Translations under genes and position numbers: made by a program
In this document: piece after piece, positions 28,363 to 37,410 of the stretch
Position numbering within the stretch: the stretch's first letter is position 1
Layout of the letters: the number at the start of each line of letters is the position of its first letter
Notes under the pieces: generated by a model
What the model was told of the DNA's origin: nothing
The model's database searches: none
What the model saw: only the letters and a program-made list of their open reading frames with translations
Origin: Calothrix sp. HK-06
GTDB taxonomy: Bacteria; Cyanobacteriota; Cyanobacteriia; Cyanobacteriales; Nostocaceae
DNA length: 64,000 bases
Direction of reading: 5' to 3'
NCBI RefSeq assembly: GCF_001904745.1
Contig: NZ_MRCD01000041.1
Location: 1 to 64,000 of the forward strand

Positions 28363-29064
28363 TTATTTTTTAGAATTTGGTATATAAAAAGAGTTGACTG
28401 CTGCTTGACCAGTGTAATTGGCGCCTGCACAATCATCTGCACCAAGATATTCTAGTTCAAACATAAGCTCTTGGGTATTTTCAATCTTACAAAGTTTTTT
28501 TCGATTATTATATTTTAATCCGGCATTGCTAAGTAATTTTTGTGACATAGACTTGAGCTTATCGCCTTCAACAATCCACAAATTTGCTAAGTCAAGATGT
28601 GCAATTAGAAGTCCGTTGTCAGTCAACCAAGATGCCGCATTTTCCAGTACCTTAAGCTTATCACCAAGATAATGGAGACCATGAACGCAGGTAATTAAAT
28701 CAAACTTTCTGTTGCTGGTAAACGTATGAATGGAATTATTAAGCAGTTCCAAGTTAATTAACTCCGGTGGATATGGGTAAAATTGAGAAACAATATCCAC
28801 ACCAACGAGCGATGTTTGGGAAGTAAGTTCCAATTTATACAGAGACTCCGCAGCCTGAATTAATGCTCGTCCTGTACCACAACAGATATCCAGCCAAGCT
28901 ACACATTTCTGATTTTGAATTCGCGTTGTTATAAAGCTTAATGGATTAAATCCTAGTTCCTTAACGTAACTATTGCTACCTGTAAGCTGACGTTGCCGAT
29001 TCATCAAGCAATTAGCAACAACTTCAGACGCTTCAAGCTGGGCATCAGTCAACAAAGATTTCAC
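28363..29064 (-). CDS. class I SAM-dependent methyltransferase
   Basis: Rossmann-type methyltransferase with motif I WLDICCGTGRALI (residues 57-69), a VGVDIVSQFYP acidic strand and the later FDLITCVHGLHYLGD motif. At 233 residues it is complete. It ends 6 bases before the GS-like start, so it leads the operon methyltransferase, ligase, amidohydrolase. A small amine or amide metabolite is the likely methyl acceptor, by context only. A 145-base gap separates it from the divergent Crp-type regulator gene. Confidence 0.83.
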   Translation of the reverse strand: MKSLLTDAQLEASEVVANCLMNRQRQLTGSNSYVKELGFNPLSFITTRIQNQKCVAWLDICCGTGRALIQAAESLYKLELTSQTSLVGVDIVSQFYPYPPELINLELLNNSIHTFTSNRKFDLITCVHGLHYLGDKLKVLENAASWLTDNGLLIAHLDLANLWIVEGDKLKSMSQKLLSNAGLKYNNRKKLCKIENTQELMFELEYLGADDCAGANYTGQAAVNSFYIPNSKK

Positions 29065-29209
29065 GGTAGGAGTAAACAGTTTATGTGTACTTATATATAG
29101 TTATAACTATAGCATTTTTTAGGCATTAAAGCAGGCGCCATAACTATCCTGCCTCCTAATAAATATATTAACTTGATTAGTAAAGTTTCAAAATATCGCA
29201 ATTTATTCC

Positions 29210-29803
29210 ATGTTAACCTCTGCTTATGCTCAACTCAGTAACTTTTTGCAAGCTATTACAGAAATACCAGACAATGAACTCCAAAAATTAACCAATATTT
29301 TCTACCCGTTTAGCTTAACTGCGGGTGACTTTTTGATTCGTTCAGGTGAAATTACTACAAAAATTGGATTTGTTGTCTCAGGTCTTTTACGCCTTTATTA
29401 CGTCAACAATGCAGGTGTAGAATTTACGAAATCATTCTGTCCAGAAAATGACTTCGTTGCTGCTTACAGTGCCTTGCTTTTAAATCAGCCAGCCCAATTT
29501 AACATTGAAGCATTAGAAGATTCATTATTATTAGTCGCTAATTATAACAGTTATCAGCAACTTTGTACAGAACATCCTTGCTGGCAAAGAATCCAGCATC
29601 GGTTTATAGAAGCATTATTTATCAAAAAAGAGAAACGTGAGGGAGAGTTACTTTTAGATGATGCTACAACTCGGTACAAAAAGTTTTTAATCCAGTACCC
29701 CGAATTAGAAAATCGAGTCAAGCAATATCATATAGCTTCGTACCTTGGTATTTCTCCTGTCTCATTAAGTCGCATTCGCAAAGCACTTAAGCCAAATGAA
29801 TAG
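29210..29803 (+). CDS. Crp/Fnr-type transcription regulator
   Basis: An N-terminal cNMP-binding jelly roll (about 20-120: GDFLIRSGEITTKIGFVVSG, FTKSFCPENDFVAAYSALLL) precedes a C-terminal HTH (QYHIASYLGISPVSLSRIRK, about 165-190). The spacing and RYKKFLIQYPELENRVKQY match the small Crp-type regulators common in Bacteroidetes and some cyanobacteria, which usually lack the cAMP-specific residues. It lies 163 bases upstream of the MFS-SDR gene on the same strand and may regulate it, and possibly the divergent operon too. Ligand unknown. Confidence 0.88.
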   Translation: MLTSAYAQLSNFLQAITEIPDNELQKLTNIFYPFSLTAGDFLIRSGEITTKIGFVVSGLLRLYYVNNAGVEFTKSFCPENDFVAAYSALLLNQPAQFNIEALEDSLLLVANYNSYQQLCTEHPCWQRIQHRFIEALFIKKEKREGELLLDDATTRYKKFLIQYPELENRVKQYHIASYLGISPVSLSRIRKALKPNE

Positions 29804-29915
29804 AAAAATTAACATATGTTAATGACTTATATATAGCTTCGGAATACAACAGATTAAGAGAGTTCCAAGTCAAAAAATATCCAAAACTCTCTTGTCTTCT
29901 TATCTTTTGATATGG

Positions 29916-29943
29916 AACGGGCAGGATGCCCAATCCACAAGAA
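29916..29943. repeat. GGGCAGGATGCCC...CCACAAGA repeat
   Basis: ACGGGCAGGATGCCCAATCC then ACAAGAA, a member of a family also at 5562, 14703, 39231, 42437 and 43412. It lies in the apparent leader of the MFS-SDR gene, so a TTG start at 29892 would translate through it; this argues for the ATG at 29967. Confidence 0.7.
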
Positions 29944-29966
29944 ATGATTATTCTTATCAATCTGTT

Positions 29967-31904
29967 ATGGTCAACAAAACTTTACATACCCGCATGTTGA
30001 GCCTTTTTACCTTATACGGGGGATTTTTATCGTTTTTAGGTTTCGGTGTACTCAACCCACTAATGCCAAGTTTAGTAGGACGTTATGCTGGTACTGCTTG
30101 GGATGTAGGATTGTTATATGCAACTTTTTCTTTAGCGCAATTTTTAACGCTTCCAGCAATTGGAGCATTAAGCGATGTTTACGGACGACGCTTAATGATG
30201 CTCTTGAGTTTAATGGGCGCCAGTATAGGATATTTGATTTTCGCTATTGGTGGTAATTTAGGTATATTGTTTGCTGGGTGGACTATTGTTGGTTTGACTG
30301 ATGGTACTGCTAGCACTGTGTTTGCCTCAATTGCCGATACCACTGAAAAACAGCAGCGTACCCGTGCTTTTTCGTGGGTTAGCGGAGCTATAGCTTTTGG
30401 TTTAATTATTGGCCCAATTTTAAGTGGTGTGCTATCGCGCGTAAATCTGACCGCACCTGTTTACGTCGTTGCGCTTGCTTTTGGTATTGCATTGGTGTGG
30501 GGATACTTCGCTTCTTCAGAAACTTTACCCGCATATAAACGAACTCCTTTGCCAAGCTTACTCTATCTAAACCCATTCACTCAATTGCAGTCAAGTTTAG
30601 CATTACCACATTTACGCGGGTTGATGTTGAGTTTTCTCATTGTTAATATGGCAATGTTCGGGCTGATTTCTAACTTACCAGCATTAGCGAATGAACTATT
30701 TAATTGGAAATCAGGACGTATTGCACCACTATTTGCCCTGTTTGGTATAGTTAGCGTTATCTCTCAAATAATTATCATTCCTTGGCTTTTACCAAAATTG
30801 GGCGAAGTTCGCATGGCGTTTTGCGGCACCTTATTAATGGTCATCGCGTTTATATCATATAGTATTTTCCCCATCACAGGTTTACCCCTATATCTTTATA
30901 TAGCAAGCTTGATAGTCGGAGTTGGGCAACCTCTCGCAGAGACTTCTTTGGTAGGTTTGATGTCAAGAAGCGTGAGTTCAGAAGTTCAGGGACGTATTAA
31001 CAGCAGTATACAGACAGTACAAGCATTAGCAAGAATTATTGCCCCTTTGTTAGCAAGTTGGCTATATCAAAACATTAGCCCACAGGCGCCTTACTTGTTT
31101 AGTGTTGGTTTGGTAGTTATTGCTGCTCTTGACGTCAAGTTAGCAATTCCAGATAAAAAATTTAGCTTTGAGACAACAGTGCAAACCAGTGATAACGTCG
31201 TTTTAATTACTGGAGGTGCGTCAGGAATAGGTTTAGCGTTAGCAAGAAAATTTCTTCAAGAAAATAATAAAGTTATAATTACCGGGCGAAATCAGGAGAA
31301 ATTAGCCGAAGTCAGAGAAGTATTTCCTCATATACTTACAGAAGTCGCTGATATGACAGATTTTGAAGCACTACAGCGCTTAGTGAACAAATATCCAGAT
31401 GTAAATATTCTGATTAACAATGCGGGTATTCAATATAACTATAACTTTACAGACACAGAAATTCCCGTAGAACAAATTGATACAGAATTACGCACAAATT
31501 TAATGGCGCCATTACAGCTAATTAAACTGATGTTGCCACATTTATTAACAAAGCCCAACGCAGCGATTATTAATGTTTCTTCTGGTTTAGCAATTGTACC
31601 AAAACAAAGTGCCCCAGTTTACTGTAGTAGCAAAGCTGGGCTTCATATCGCAACAAAAGCATTACGATGGCAATTAGAAACAACACCAATTAAAGTTTAC
31701 GAAATTCTGGCGCCGTTAGTTGATACACCGATGACAGAAGGACGAGGTAAAGGTAAAATTTCTACAAATGCTTTAGTCGAAGAATTTTGGCATAATTTTA
31801 CACAGTCACACTATGAGATGCGGATTGGTAAAGTCAAACTGCTATTTTTCCTTCAACGCTGGCTACCACAAGTCGCAGAAAAAATTTTGCGTCCTGGACT
31901 ATAA
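29967..31904 (+). CDS. fusion of MFS transporter and SDR oxidoreductase
   Basis: Residues 1-395 are a 12-helix major facilitator of the drug/tetracycline efflux type (GALSDVYGRRLMMLLSL, RTRAFSWVSGAIAFGLIIGP). Residues about 408-640 are a complete short-chain dehydrogenase: NAD(P) motif TGGASGIGLA, NNAG near 488, Ser in NVSSGL and YxxxK as YCSSKAG near 551, with a DltE-like C-terminus. The frame is open throughout and the linker (DKKFSFETTVQTSDN) is normal, so it is a real fusion of a pump with a cytoplasmic enzyme. The enzyme may modify or make the exported compound. A Crp-type regulator is upstream. I chose ATG 29967; see the repeat entry. Confidence 0.88.
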   Translation: MVNKTLHTRMLSLFTLYGGFLSFLGFGVLNPLMPSLVGRYAGTAWDVGLLYATFSLAQFLTLPAIGALSDVYGRRLMMLLSLMGASIGYLIFAIGGNLGILFAGWTIVGLTDGTASTVFASIADTTEKQQRTRAFSWVSGAIAFGLIIGPILSGVLSRVNLTAPVYVVALAFGIALVWGYFASSETLPAYKRTPLPSLLYLNPFTQLQSSLALPHLRGLMLSFLIVNMAMFGLISNLPALANELFNWKSGRIAPLFALFGIVSVISQIIIIPWLLPKLGEVRMAFCGTLLMVIAFISYSIFPITGLPLYLYIASLIVGVGQPLAETSLVGLMSRSVSSEVQGRINSSIQTVQALARIIAPLLASWLYQNISPQAPYLFSVGLVVIAALDVKLAIPDKKFSFETTVQTSDNVVLITGGASGIGLALARKFLQENNKVIITGRNQEKLAEVREVFPHILTEVADMTDFEALQRLVNKYPDVNILINNAGIQYNYNFTDTEIPVEQIDTELRTNLMAPLQLIKLMLPHLLTKPNAAIINVSSGLAIVPKQSAPVYCSSKAGLHIATKALRWQLETTPIKVYEILAPLVDTPMTEGRGKGKISTNALVEEFWHNFTQSHYEMRIGKVKLLFFLQRWLPQVAEKILRPGL

Positions 31905-32006
31905 CTACATAATATTACGGATGACTCCACGGAAATAAATCGTTAAGAATAAAAATTGAACTAAAAAATATACCAATCATAAATCATTTGTGAAGACGCA
32001 ATTCAT

Positions 32007-32040
32007 ATACCCGACTTTAACGCTGCTTGAAGTTGGGTAT
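32007..32040. repeat. ATACCCGACTT / AAGTTGGGTAT hairpin
   Basis: An 11-base stem (one G-T type mismatch) around a 12-base loop, about 100 bases after the MFS-SDR stop. This hairpin type recurs in cyanobacterial spacers and could terminate the transcript. Confidence 0.6.
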
Positions 32041-32149
32041 CTGGGCGCCAGGAATTTTCACTCTCGATATAGGATTGCTATACAAAAAAATTTTACACAG
32101 ATGTAACACTCCGGCGCCTTGCAGGGTATATCGATAGGGATACTTGATT

Positions 32150-35100
32150 ATGACTATAAAAGCCAACCGACTTAAATTTTGGGTAAGTTACCTGGATGCG
32201 TGTGAACGATTTCTTGAAAAAAAGCAGTTTCAAATCGCTTTTGTTTCTTGTCGAATTGACAGTGATAATTCAAAGTACTTACATCTAACTCTTGCTCCAG
32301 TTGTTTCAGTAGACATATTAAAAACTATTAAGCAGTGTCGTCAAGGCGATAGTATAAACTTATATACTATCAAGCCACCAAAAAAGCATCAGGTTATATC
32401 CACAGTTTCTCATAGTCTTTCTTACAAAAAATTTTATCAGCAGCATTATCAAACCGATAGCTTTTTCTTGTTAACCGATGATACTGGCGCCGTTATTGGA
32501 CATTTACCACCTAAAATCATAGAAAAGCAATCTGAATTACGAACGTCAGAAAAATTTATTATCGAACTAAAGCAAGGGATAGATTTTGCCGATTTTAAGC
32601 AAATATCAGCTAAATTTGAATCACTTAATGAGCAAACACATACTCTTAAAGTCTTATTAAGTGAAGAATATATAGAACTCAATTCAGTCAGCGGAATCAT
32701 TACTAATCCTCTAATTGGTGACTTATATCCAATCCGTATACAAAAAGATGCCATTAAACGTTTGCAAGAAAAAGGTAATCGTCTACCTGGTCTGGAGATA
32801 ATTCTTTTTGGCCGTAATGAAGAGCTAACACTTCCAGCAATATCACCTCTGGCACCAAAACTTTTAGAGAAATGTCCAAATATAGACAATCTTAACGAAC
32901 ACCAGAGACTAGCGATAAAAATGATTCAAGCTTCACCAGACTTTTTTTTATTACAAGGGCCACCAGGGACAGGAAAATCAACTGTCAATTTCGTGCTTTG
33001 TCTTCTGGTAGCTCTTCAAGGTGGAAAAGTTCTTGTGTCCTCCCAGTCTAACTCAGCAGTAGATAATGTATTATCAAAATTACCAAAGCACCCAAGCATA
33101 CTTGCCGTTAGGTTAGGTGATAGCACAAAGATTAGTAAAGACGCTTTAGAATTTTTTGAAAAAAACGCAGTCATAAGATGGTTAAAGTCTGTAGCAGAAG
33201 AATGTCACATAAATTTGCAGGAGCTTCAAAAAAAAGCTGTATTCGTAGATTTGTTTGTTATTCATTGGGAAAAAATTTTTGAATGGGCTGACTGGCAGCA
33301 ACAAAAAACTAAACTACTAGCTACGGCTGAAAATAAAAAATCAATGGCTGACCAATATCAGAAAATGGCATTTGAATTAAAAAATAAATATTTAGCTACA
33401 GTAAAGATTGAGCAAGGCATAAAAGCACTTATCCAAGAATTTCATACTCATCAATTTACTTATGAGTTTAATGATGAATTACAGCAATTATTAGCTGAAT
33501 TTAAAATTAATAAAACTGCTTCTAATTTTAATAAAACTGAATCTAATCTCTGGGAAATAGCAGCTGAAATTAAGCAACTAATTTTAGACATCAAACCGGA
33601 TGGCTATATTGTTCAGTTGAAAAAAGATTTTTTTTTCTTATATAAAGACATTGAATCAAATATTTCAAACCAACAAGATTCTTTAAAACGTACACAAGAG
33701 ATAAGAGACAAGATTGCAAAAATACGTCCAGAGATCGAAAAGCAGCAAAATATTGTACAGAAGTTCAAACATCTACTTAATCACGGAATTACAGATGAAT
33801 CATCAGAAGTAGTTTCTTTCAGTTCTACCTATACTAGTATATATGATAGATTAAGTAGATTTATAAACCTGACCACACCAAAAAAATCTATTACTACTAC
33901 AATCATTAACTTTATAACTATTTTTTTTGATGCTTTTAAAATTTTGAGACGCAAAATAAATTTTGTTCAGTTAATTCGTTCATGGGAAGAAGCAGAAATA
34001 AATTTGTTACCAAACCGAATAAATCAATATGAATATATATATAATAAATTAATCAATCTCAAAAGACTATCCGCATTATTCTTTGTTGGGCGACTTTACA
34101 AACCTGTATTATACCGTGTCAAAGAACAATTGAAAAGCTCTGATGAGAATCTATCTACTAACGCTAGCAATTTTTATCACGCTAAAAACTCTAACCTGGC
34201 AATAAAAATATACGATGAGTATAATTATGAATTACAAATTGCCGAAGCTAAAGTCACGGAGCTTAGTAGTCAATACGAGCAAGAAGTAATCAAAATTGAA
34301 AATGAAAAAGGTGATTATAAAACTTTATTAAAAGATGCTCAATTGTGGTTTAATGAAGCAAAATATTTTAAGGAAGCATTTTCTGAAGTATTTGACCCTC
34401 ATATTCAAACTATAGATTTAATAGAAGTTGAAGACAATCTTGAAATTGAAGACTTGATGAAAGTTAATAAAAATCTTATCTCTATGGCTGCGTTTATAGA
34501 AGAGTTTATTCCTTTTGCTGAAAACAAGATTATTCAACGCTTTCAACATACATTATCATCTGTATATGATGCAAACTTATCTTCACAGAATGAATATGCA
34601 CTGACTGAGCAGTCAACTTCAGAACAAGCGAACTCCTTAAACGAAGAATATAATAAGATAATGGCTTATATCAAATTTAAAGATGAAGAATATAAATTAG
34701 GTTATCGCATATGGGAAGAACTACGAACTCAAAAATCTGTACCAGAAGTATTCAATAAGTCTATTCCTGATTTAGGATTATTAAACTTGGAAAGAGAAGC
34801 TTGGTTATTGTCTGTCGGTGGTGAAACCGAAGCTAAAAGACTAGAAACTAAAATTAAAATCAAAGAAGATTGGATTTCTCAAATTCGCACGGGCAATATA
34901 GAAATTAGTGATGAACTATATGAACTTTTCTTAAAACATGTTAATGTTGTAGGCGCCACTTGTATACACGCAGGCAAAAAAATTTTTTTGAACCGCTTTC
35001 CAGAATTTGATGCTGTTATTATTGATGAAGTATCTAAAGCAACACCAACCGAGCTACTAGTTTCTTGCTTACTAGGCAAAAAAATAGTTTTAGTTGGAGA

Positions 35101-35938
35101 TCACAAACAGCTACCACCATTATTTGGAGAAGAATCTTGTTTTATTGAAGCTGCTCAATCTTTAGGGATAGATGCTGTAGAATTACAAAAACAATTAACT
35201 ACATCTTTATTCAAAGAGCGATATGAGTATTTAGACAAGATAAACGCTTCTCGAACCTTAATGCTAATAAAGCAATACCGTATGCACTCGCAATTGATGT
35301 CAGCAATTAACCCATTTTATGGAGGTAAATTAACTATTGGCTATCCAAAGCAAGACAGCGAACGCGCGCACGGAATTACAATTCCCAAATTGTTAACTAG
35401 TAAACATCATTTAATGTGGGTTGATTTGCCCAAAGATGACAGCGATTGGTATCATCAGCAAATTGGAACAGGCCGGCAAAACCCGCGCGAAGCAGAATTG
35501 ATAATTTCAATTCTCATGAAAATGAAGAAAAGCTTCGTTAACAAGAGGAATTCATCTAAGAAAAAAGAAGTTGGTATTACCTCGGTATATAAAGCTCAAA
35601 CAAACCTGATTAAAAGTTTATGTAGCCAAAAAAATATTGACTTACCTCCAAACGTCACACTTACCATTGGAACAGTAGACGAATTTCAAGGTATGGAAAA
35701 AGATATCATGTTTGTGAGCCTTGTTTTGAACCAACCTGGAGTATTACCAAGCGAGTTTTTACAGACCCAAGAGCGCATTAATGTAGCAATGAGTAGAGCC
35801 AGAAAATTACTAATTATAACTGGTTCCTCCCATAACTATACAGAATTAAAAAGTGAAGCTAGTCCAATCTATAAACACATATTAAACATTGCTAAAAATC
35901 ATGAAGGACACTTACAAGCCTCGGAATTCATGGATTAA
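32150..35938 (+). CDS. large superfamily-1 helicase (DNA2/NAM7/UPF1-like) with coiled-coil insertion
   Basis: ATP-driven nucleic-acid helicase. Walker A QGPPGTGKST lies near residues 269-278 and motif Ia SSQSNSAVDNVL near 300. A roughly 650-residue Glu/Lys/Leu/Ile-rich insert with coiled-coil character follows. Then come motif II IIDEVSKATPTE (DExx form) near 954, motif III VGDHKQLPP near 983, motif IV QYRMHSQL near 1041, motif V TVDEFQGMEKDI near 1174 and motif VI VAMSRARK near 1212, so the core is complete. The N-terminal 240 residues are an unrecognised domain. The insert is unusually long. The start is ATG 32150 (upstream TTG not used). It overlaps the next gene by 38 bases, suggesting a two-gene system. 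Confidence 0.9.
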   Translation: MTIKANRLKFWVSYLDACERFLEKKQFQIAFVSCRIDSDNSKYLHLTLAPVVSVDILKTIKQCRQGDSINLYTIKPPKKHQVISTVSHSLSYKKFYQQHYQTDSFFLLTDDTGAVIGHLPPKIIEKQSELRTSEKFIIELKQGIDFADFKQISAKFESLNEQTHTLKVLLSEEYIELNSVSGIITNPLIGDLYPIRIQKDAIKRLQEKGNRLPGLEIILFGRNEELTLPAISPLAPKLLEKCPNIDNLNEHQRLAIKMIQASPDFFLLQGPPGTGKSTVNFVLCLLVALQGGKVLVSSQSNSAVDNVLSKLPKHPSILAVRLGDSTKISKDALEFFEKNAVIRWLKSVAEECHINLQELQKKAVFVDLFVIHWEKIFEWADWQQQKTKLLATAENKKSMADQYQKMAFELKNKYLATVKIEQGIKALIQEFHTHQFTYEFNDELQQLLAEFKINKTASNFNKTESNLWEIAAEIKQLILDIKPDGYIVQLKKDFFFLYKDIESNISNQQDSLKRTQEIRDKIAKIRPEIEKQQNIVQKFKHLLNHGITDESSEVVSFSSTYTSIYDRLSRFINLTTPKKSITTTIINFITIFFDAFKILRRKINFVQLIRSWEEAEINLLPNRINQYEYIYNKLINLKRLSALFFVGRLYKPVLYRVKEQLKSSDENLSTNASNFYHAKNSNLAIKIYDEYNYELQIAEAKVTELSSQYEQEVIKIENEKGDYKTLLKDAQLWFNEAKYFKEAFSEVFDPHIQTIDLIEVEDNLEIEDLMKVNKNLISMAAFIEEFIPFAENKIIQRFQHTLSSVYDANLSSQNEYALTEQSTSEQANSLNEEYNKIMAYIKFKDEEYKLGYRIWEELRTQKSVPEVFNKSIPDLGLLNLEREAWLLSVGGETEAKRLETKIKIKEDWISQIRTGNIEISDELYELFLKHVNVVGATCIHAGKKIFLNRFPEFDAVIIDEVSKATPTELLVSCLLGKKIVLVGDHKQLPPLFGEESCFIEAAQSLGIDAVELQKQLTTSLFKERYEYLDKINASRTLMLIKQYRMHSQLMSAINPFYGGKLTIGYPKQDSERAHGITIPKLLTSKHHLMWVDLPKDDSDWYHQQIGTGRQNPREAELIISILMKMKKSFVNKRNSSKKKEVGITSVYKAQTNLIKSLCSQKNIDLPPNVTLTIGTVDEFQGMEKDIMFVSLVLNQPGVLPSEFLQTQERINVAMSRARKLLIITGSSHNYTELKSEASPIYKHILNIAKNHEGHLQASEFMD

Positions 35939-36338
35939 AACAACAATCACAGACAAACACCGCGAAGCAATGAATGGCAAAGAAATATTAGGCGCCTATT
36001 CTAGCGAGGTGTTGTATTTACCCAAAGAAGCAGAAAGGAAGTATGACATTATCGATGAATTTGTCCTAAGATGTTTCAGAGACTTAACTCCTGCACCTGA
36101 CGCTCAAGAAATTGCCTCAATACTTGGAATTGAAAACGTTCAATTTATCTCACACTTTACCCAACAGATTCAAATAAAACCAGTAGTTGTACTTTTTTAC
36201 CGAGAACCTGCTGATTTAAGCAAAGGTTACTCAGTATTCGATTGTCAACAACAAAAAATTAACCCCTTACTACAAGAGGCTGTAGAACTATCAGGCATTG
36301 AAGAAGAGGAACGAAAATTTTTTCAGATAAATACTTAG
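35901..36338 (+). CDS. small helicase partner protein with possible winged helix, unknown family
   Basis: A 145-residue acidic protein starting at ATG 35901, inside the 3' end of the helicase gene in another frame. The middle (RKYDIIDEFVLRCFRDLT, DAQEIASILGIENVQFISHF) reads as helix plus HTH, compatible with a winged helix; the rest (VVVLFYREPADLSKGYSVFD) may be a beta strand pair. I do not recognise the family. The overlap means translation is coupled to the helicase and the product probably acts with it. The N-terminal part (SWIKTTITDKHREAMNGKEI) could be an interaction tail. The stop is TAG at 36338, with no further gene on this strand for 380 bases. Confidence 0.65.
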   Translation: MKDTYKPRNSWIKTTITDKHREAMNGKEILGAYSSEVLYLPKEAERKYDIIDEFVLRCFRDLTPAPDAQEIASILGIENVQFISHFTQQIQIKPVVVLFYREPADLSKGYSVFDCQQQKINPLLQEAVELSGIEEEERKFFQINT

Positions 36339-36407
36339 TTCAGAATATTAAAATCTTCGCCCTTCTTCTATCATGAAGCGGATTGATGCTTTATCTAATG
36401 CCACTTC

Positions 36408-36614
36408 TTACTGTAATTGTTGCATTCTAGTAATTGCATCATTTATCGATTTTTTAGTAGTTGGCTTTCCCCAAGCGTTATAACGAACTTCTTCAGATGA
36501 TGCGACATCCGCATCGTTTAACGGCAAAGACCTAATGAAAGGCAGGATAAACACCGCAACGGGCGCCCACATCAAAAAAAGCGTCCTCCTCAACCTCGTA
36601 ATTAAGGGTGCCAC
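36408..36614 (-). CDS. small membrane protein, hypothetical
   Basis: A 68-residue frame with one membrane segment (LFLMWAPVAVFILPFI) followed by a polar tail (DADVASSEEVRYNAWGKPTT then KKSINDAITRMQQLQ). The composition is protein-like, with a stop in the spacer and no antisense gene to explain it. It could be real or a remnant. No function is suggested. Confidence 0.4.
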   Translation of the reverse strand: MAPLITRLRRTLFLMWAPVAVFILPFIRSLPLNDADVASSEEVRYNAWGKPTTKKSINDAITRMQQLQ

Positions 36615-36721
36615 TGAAGTTTATGTACTAGTTAAAATTACAAAACTGTAATTTATAACGATGACTTTCTGTAATTTTGGATTGATTGAATCATAAATGT
36701 AAACAATCTCTCCAAAGACAG

Positions 36722-37333
36722 ATGAATATTCGTAAAGTACTACTTGTCACAGCAATTCCTGTTCTGGTTGGTTCAGTTGGTTTTATTTCACTCAATCAAG
36801 CAAACGCCAAACCTGTTAATCAAATAGCACAGGCGCCACAACCACCTAACGAGCAACCGGACGGACAGCGCAAACGACCCAAAATAGATTTTGCTGCTGC
36901 TGCAACAAAGTTGGGAGTCACCGAAGCACAATTAAAAGCAGCATTAGGAGTCCCAGCAAATCTGCCAAATCCTTCTAGAAGTCAGCGTCCTCCTCGTCCT
37001 GATTTTAAGACTGCTGCAACTAAGCTGGGTGTTACCGAAACACAATTAAAAGATGCCTTGGGAGTACCTGCAAATCCACCTGATAGAAACGGGCGCCATC
37101 CTCGTCCAGATTTTAAAGCAGCAGCAACAAAGCTAGGAGTCACCGAATCACAATTAAAAGAAGCCTTGGGAGTACCTGCAAACCCACCAAACCCATCTGA
37201 TAGAAACGGGCGCCGTCCTCGCCCAGACTTTAAAACAGCAGCAGCTAAACTAGGTGTAACAGAACAAAAATTAATAGAAGCCCTTGGCATTCCACCTCAT
37301 CCCCCAGGCGAACAGCCAAAAAAAGCAAAATAA
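36722..37333 (+). CDS. secreted protein with four KLGVTE-type tandem repeats
   Basis: A signal peptide (LLVTAIPVLVGSVGFISLNQ, cleavage near ANA) is followed by a Pro/Arg-rich protein carrying four copies of a roughly 40-residue unit. Its core reads DFxxAAxKLGVTExQLxxALGVP and the units start near residues 55, 95, 130 and 170, separated by PPNPSDRNGRRPRP-like linkers. Each core looks like a small two-helix module of a type found in other secreted proteins with no known function. I use ATG 36722 because the signal peptide begins there. Near-identical units imply recent internal duplication. It lies just upstream of an intradiol dioxygenase; possible co-expression. Confidence 0.75.
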   Translation: MNIRKVLLVTAIPVLVGSVGFISLNQANAKPVNQIAQAPQPPNEQPDGQRKRPKIDFAAAATKLGVTEAQLKAALGVPANLPNPSRSQRPPRPDFKTAATKLGVTETQLKDALGVPANPPDRNGRHPRPDFKAAATKLGVTESQLKEALGVPANPPNPSDRNGRRPRPDFKTAAAKLGVTEQKLIEALGIPPHPPGEQPKKAK

Positions 37334-37365
37334 CTCACTATATATATCTAGCAAAAACCTCTTAT

Positions 37366-37397
37366 TCCCCCCTTATCAAGGGGGGTTAGGGGAAATC
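37366..37397. repeat. CCCCCCTTATCAAGGGGGG hairpin
   Basis: A variant of the repeats at 14430, sitting 78 bases upstream of the dioxygenase gene between two same-strand genes. Strong hairpin. Confidence 0.7.
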
Positions 37398-37410
37398 ATA
37401 ACTAACAAAT

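Noticed and set aside
32492-34951. A 2.4-kb stretch without GGCGCC inside the helicase gene, possible sign of recent transfer
   Set aside because: With about 115 sites in 64 kb, one or two gaps this long are expected by chance (a similar gap is at 17.9-20.2 kb).
36982-37290. 102-codon minus-strand frame over the KLGVTE repeat gene
   Set aside because: Its own repeat pattern is the mirror of the coding repeats; no start or ribosome site.
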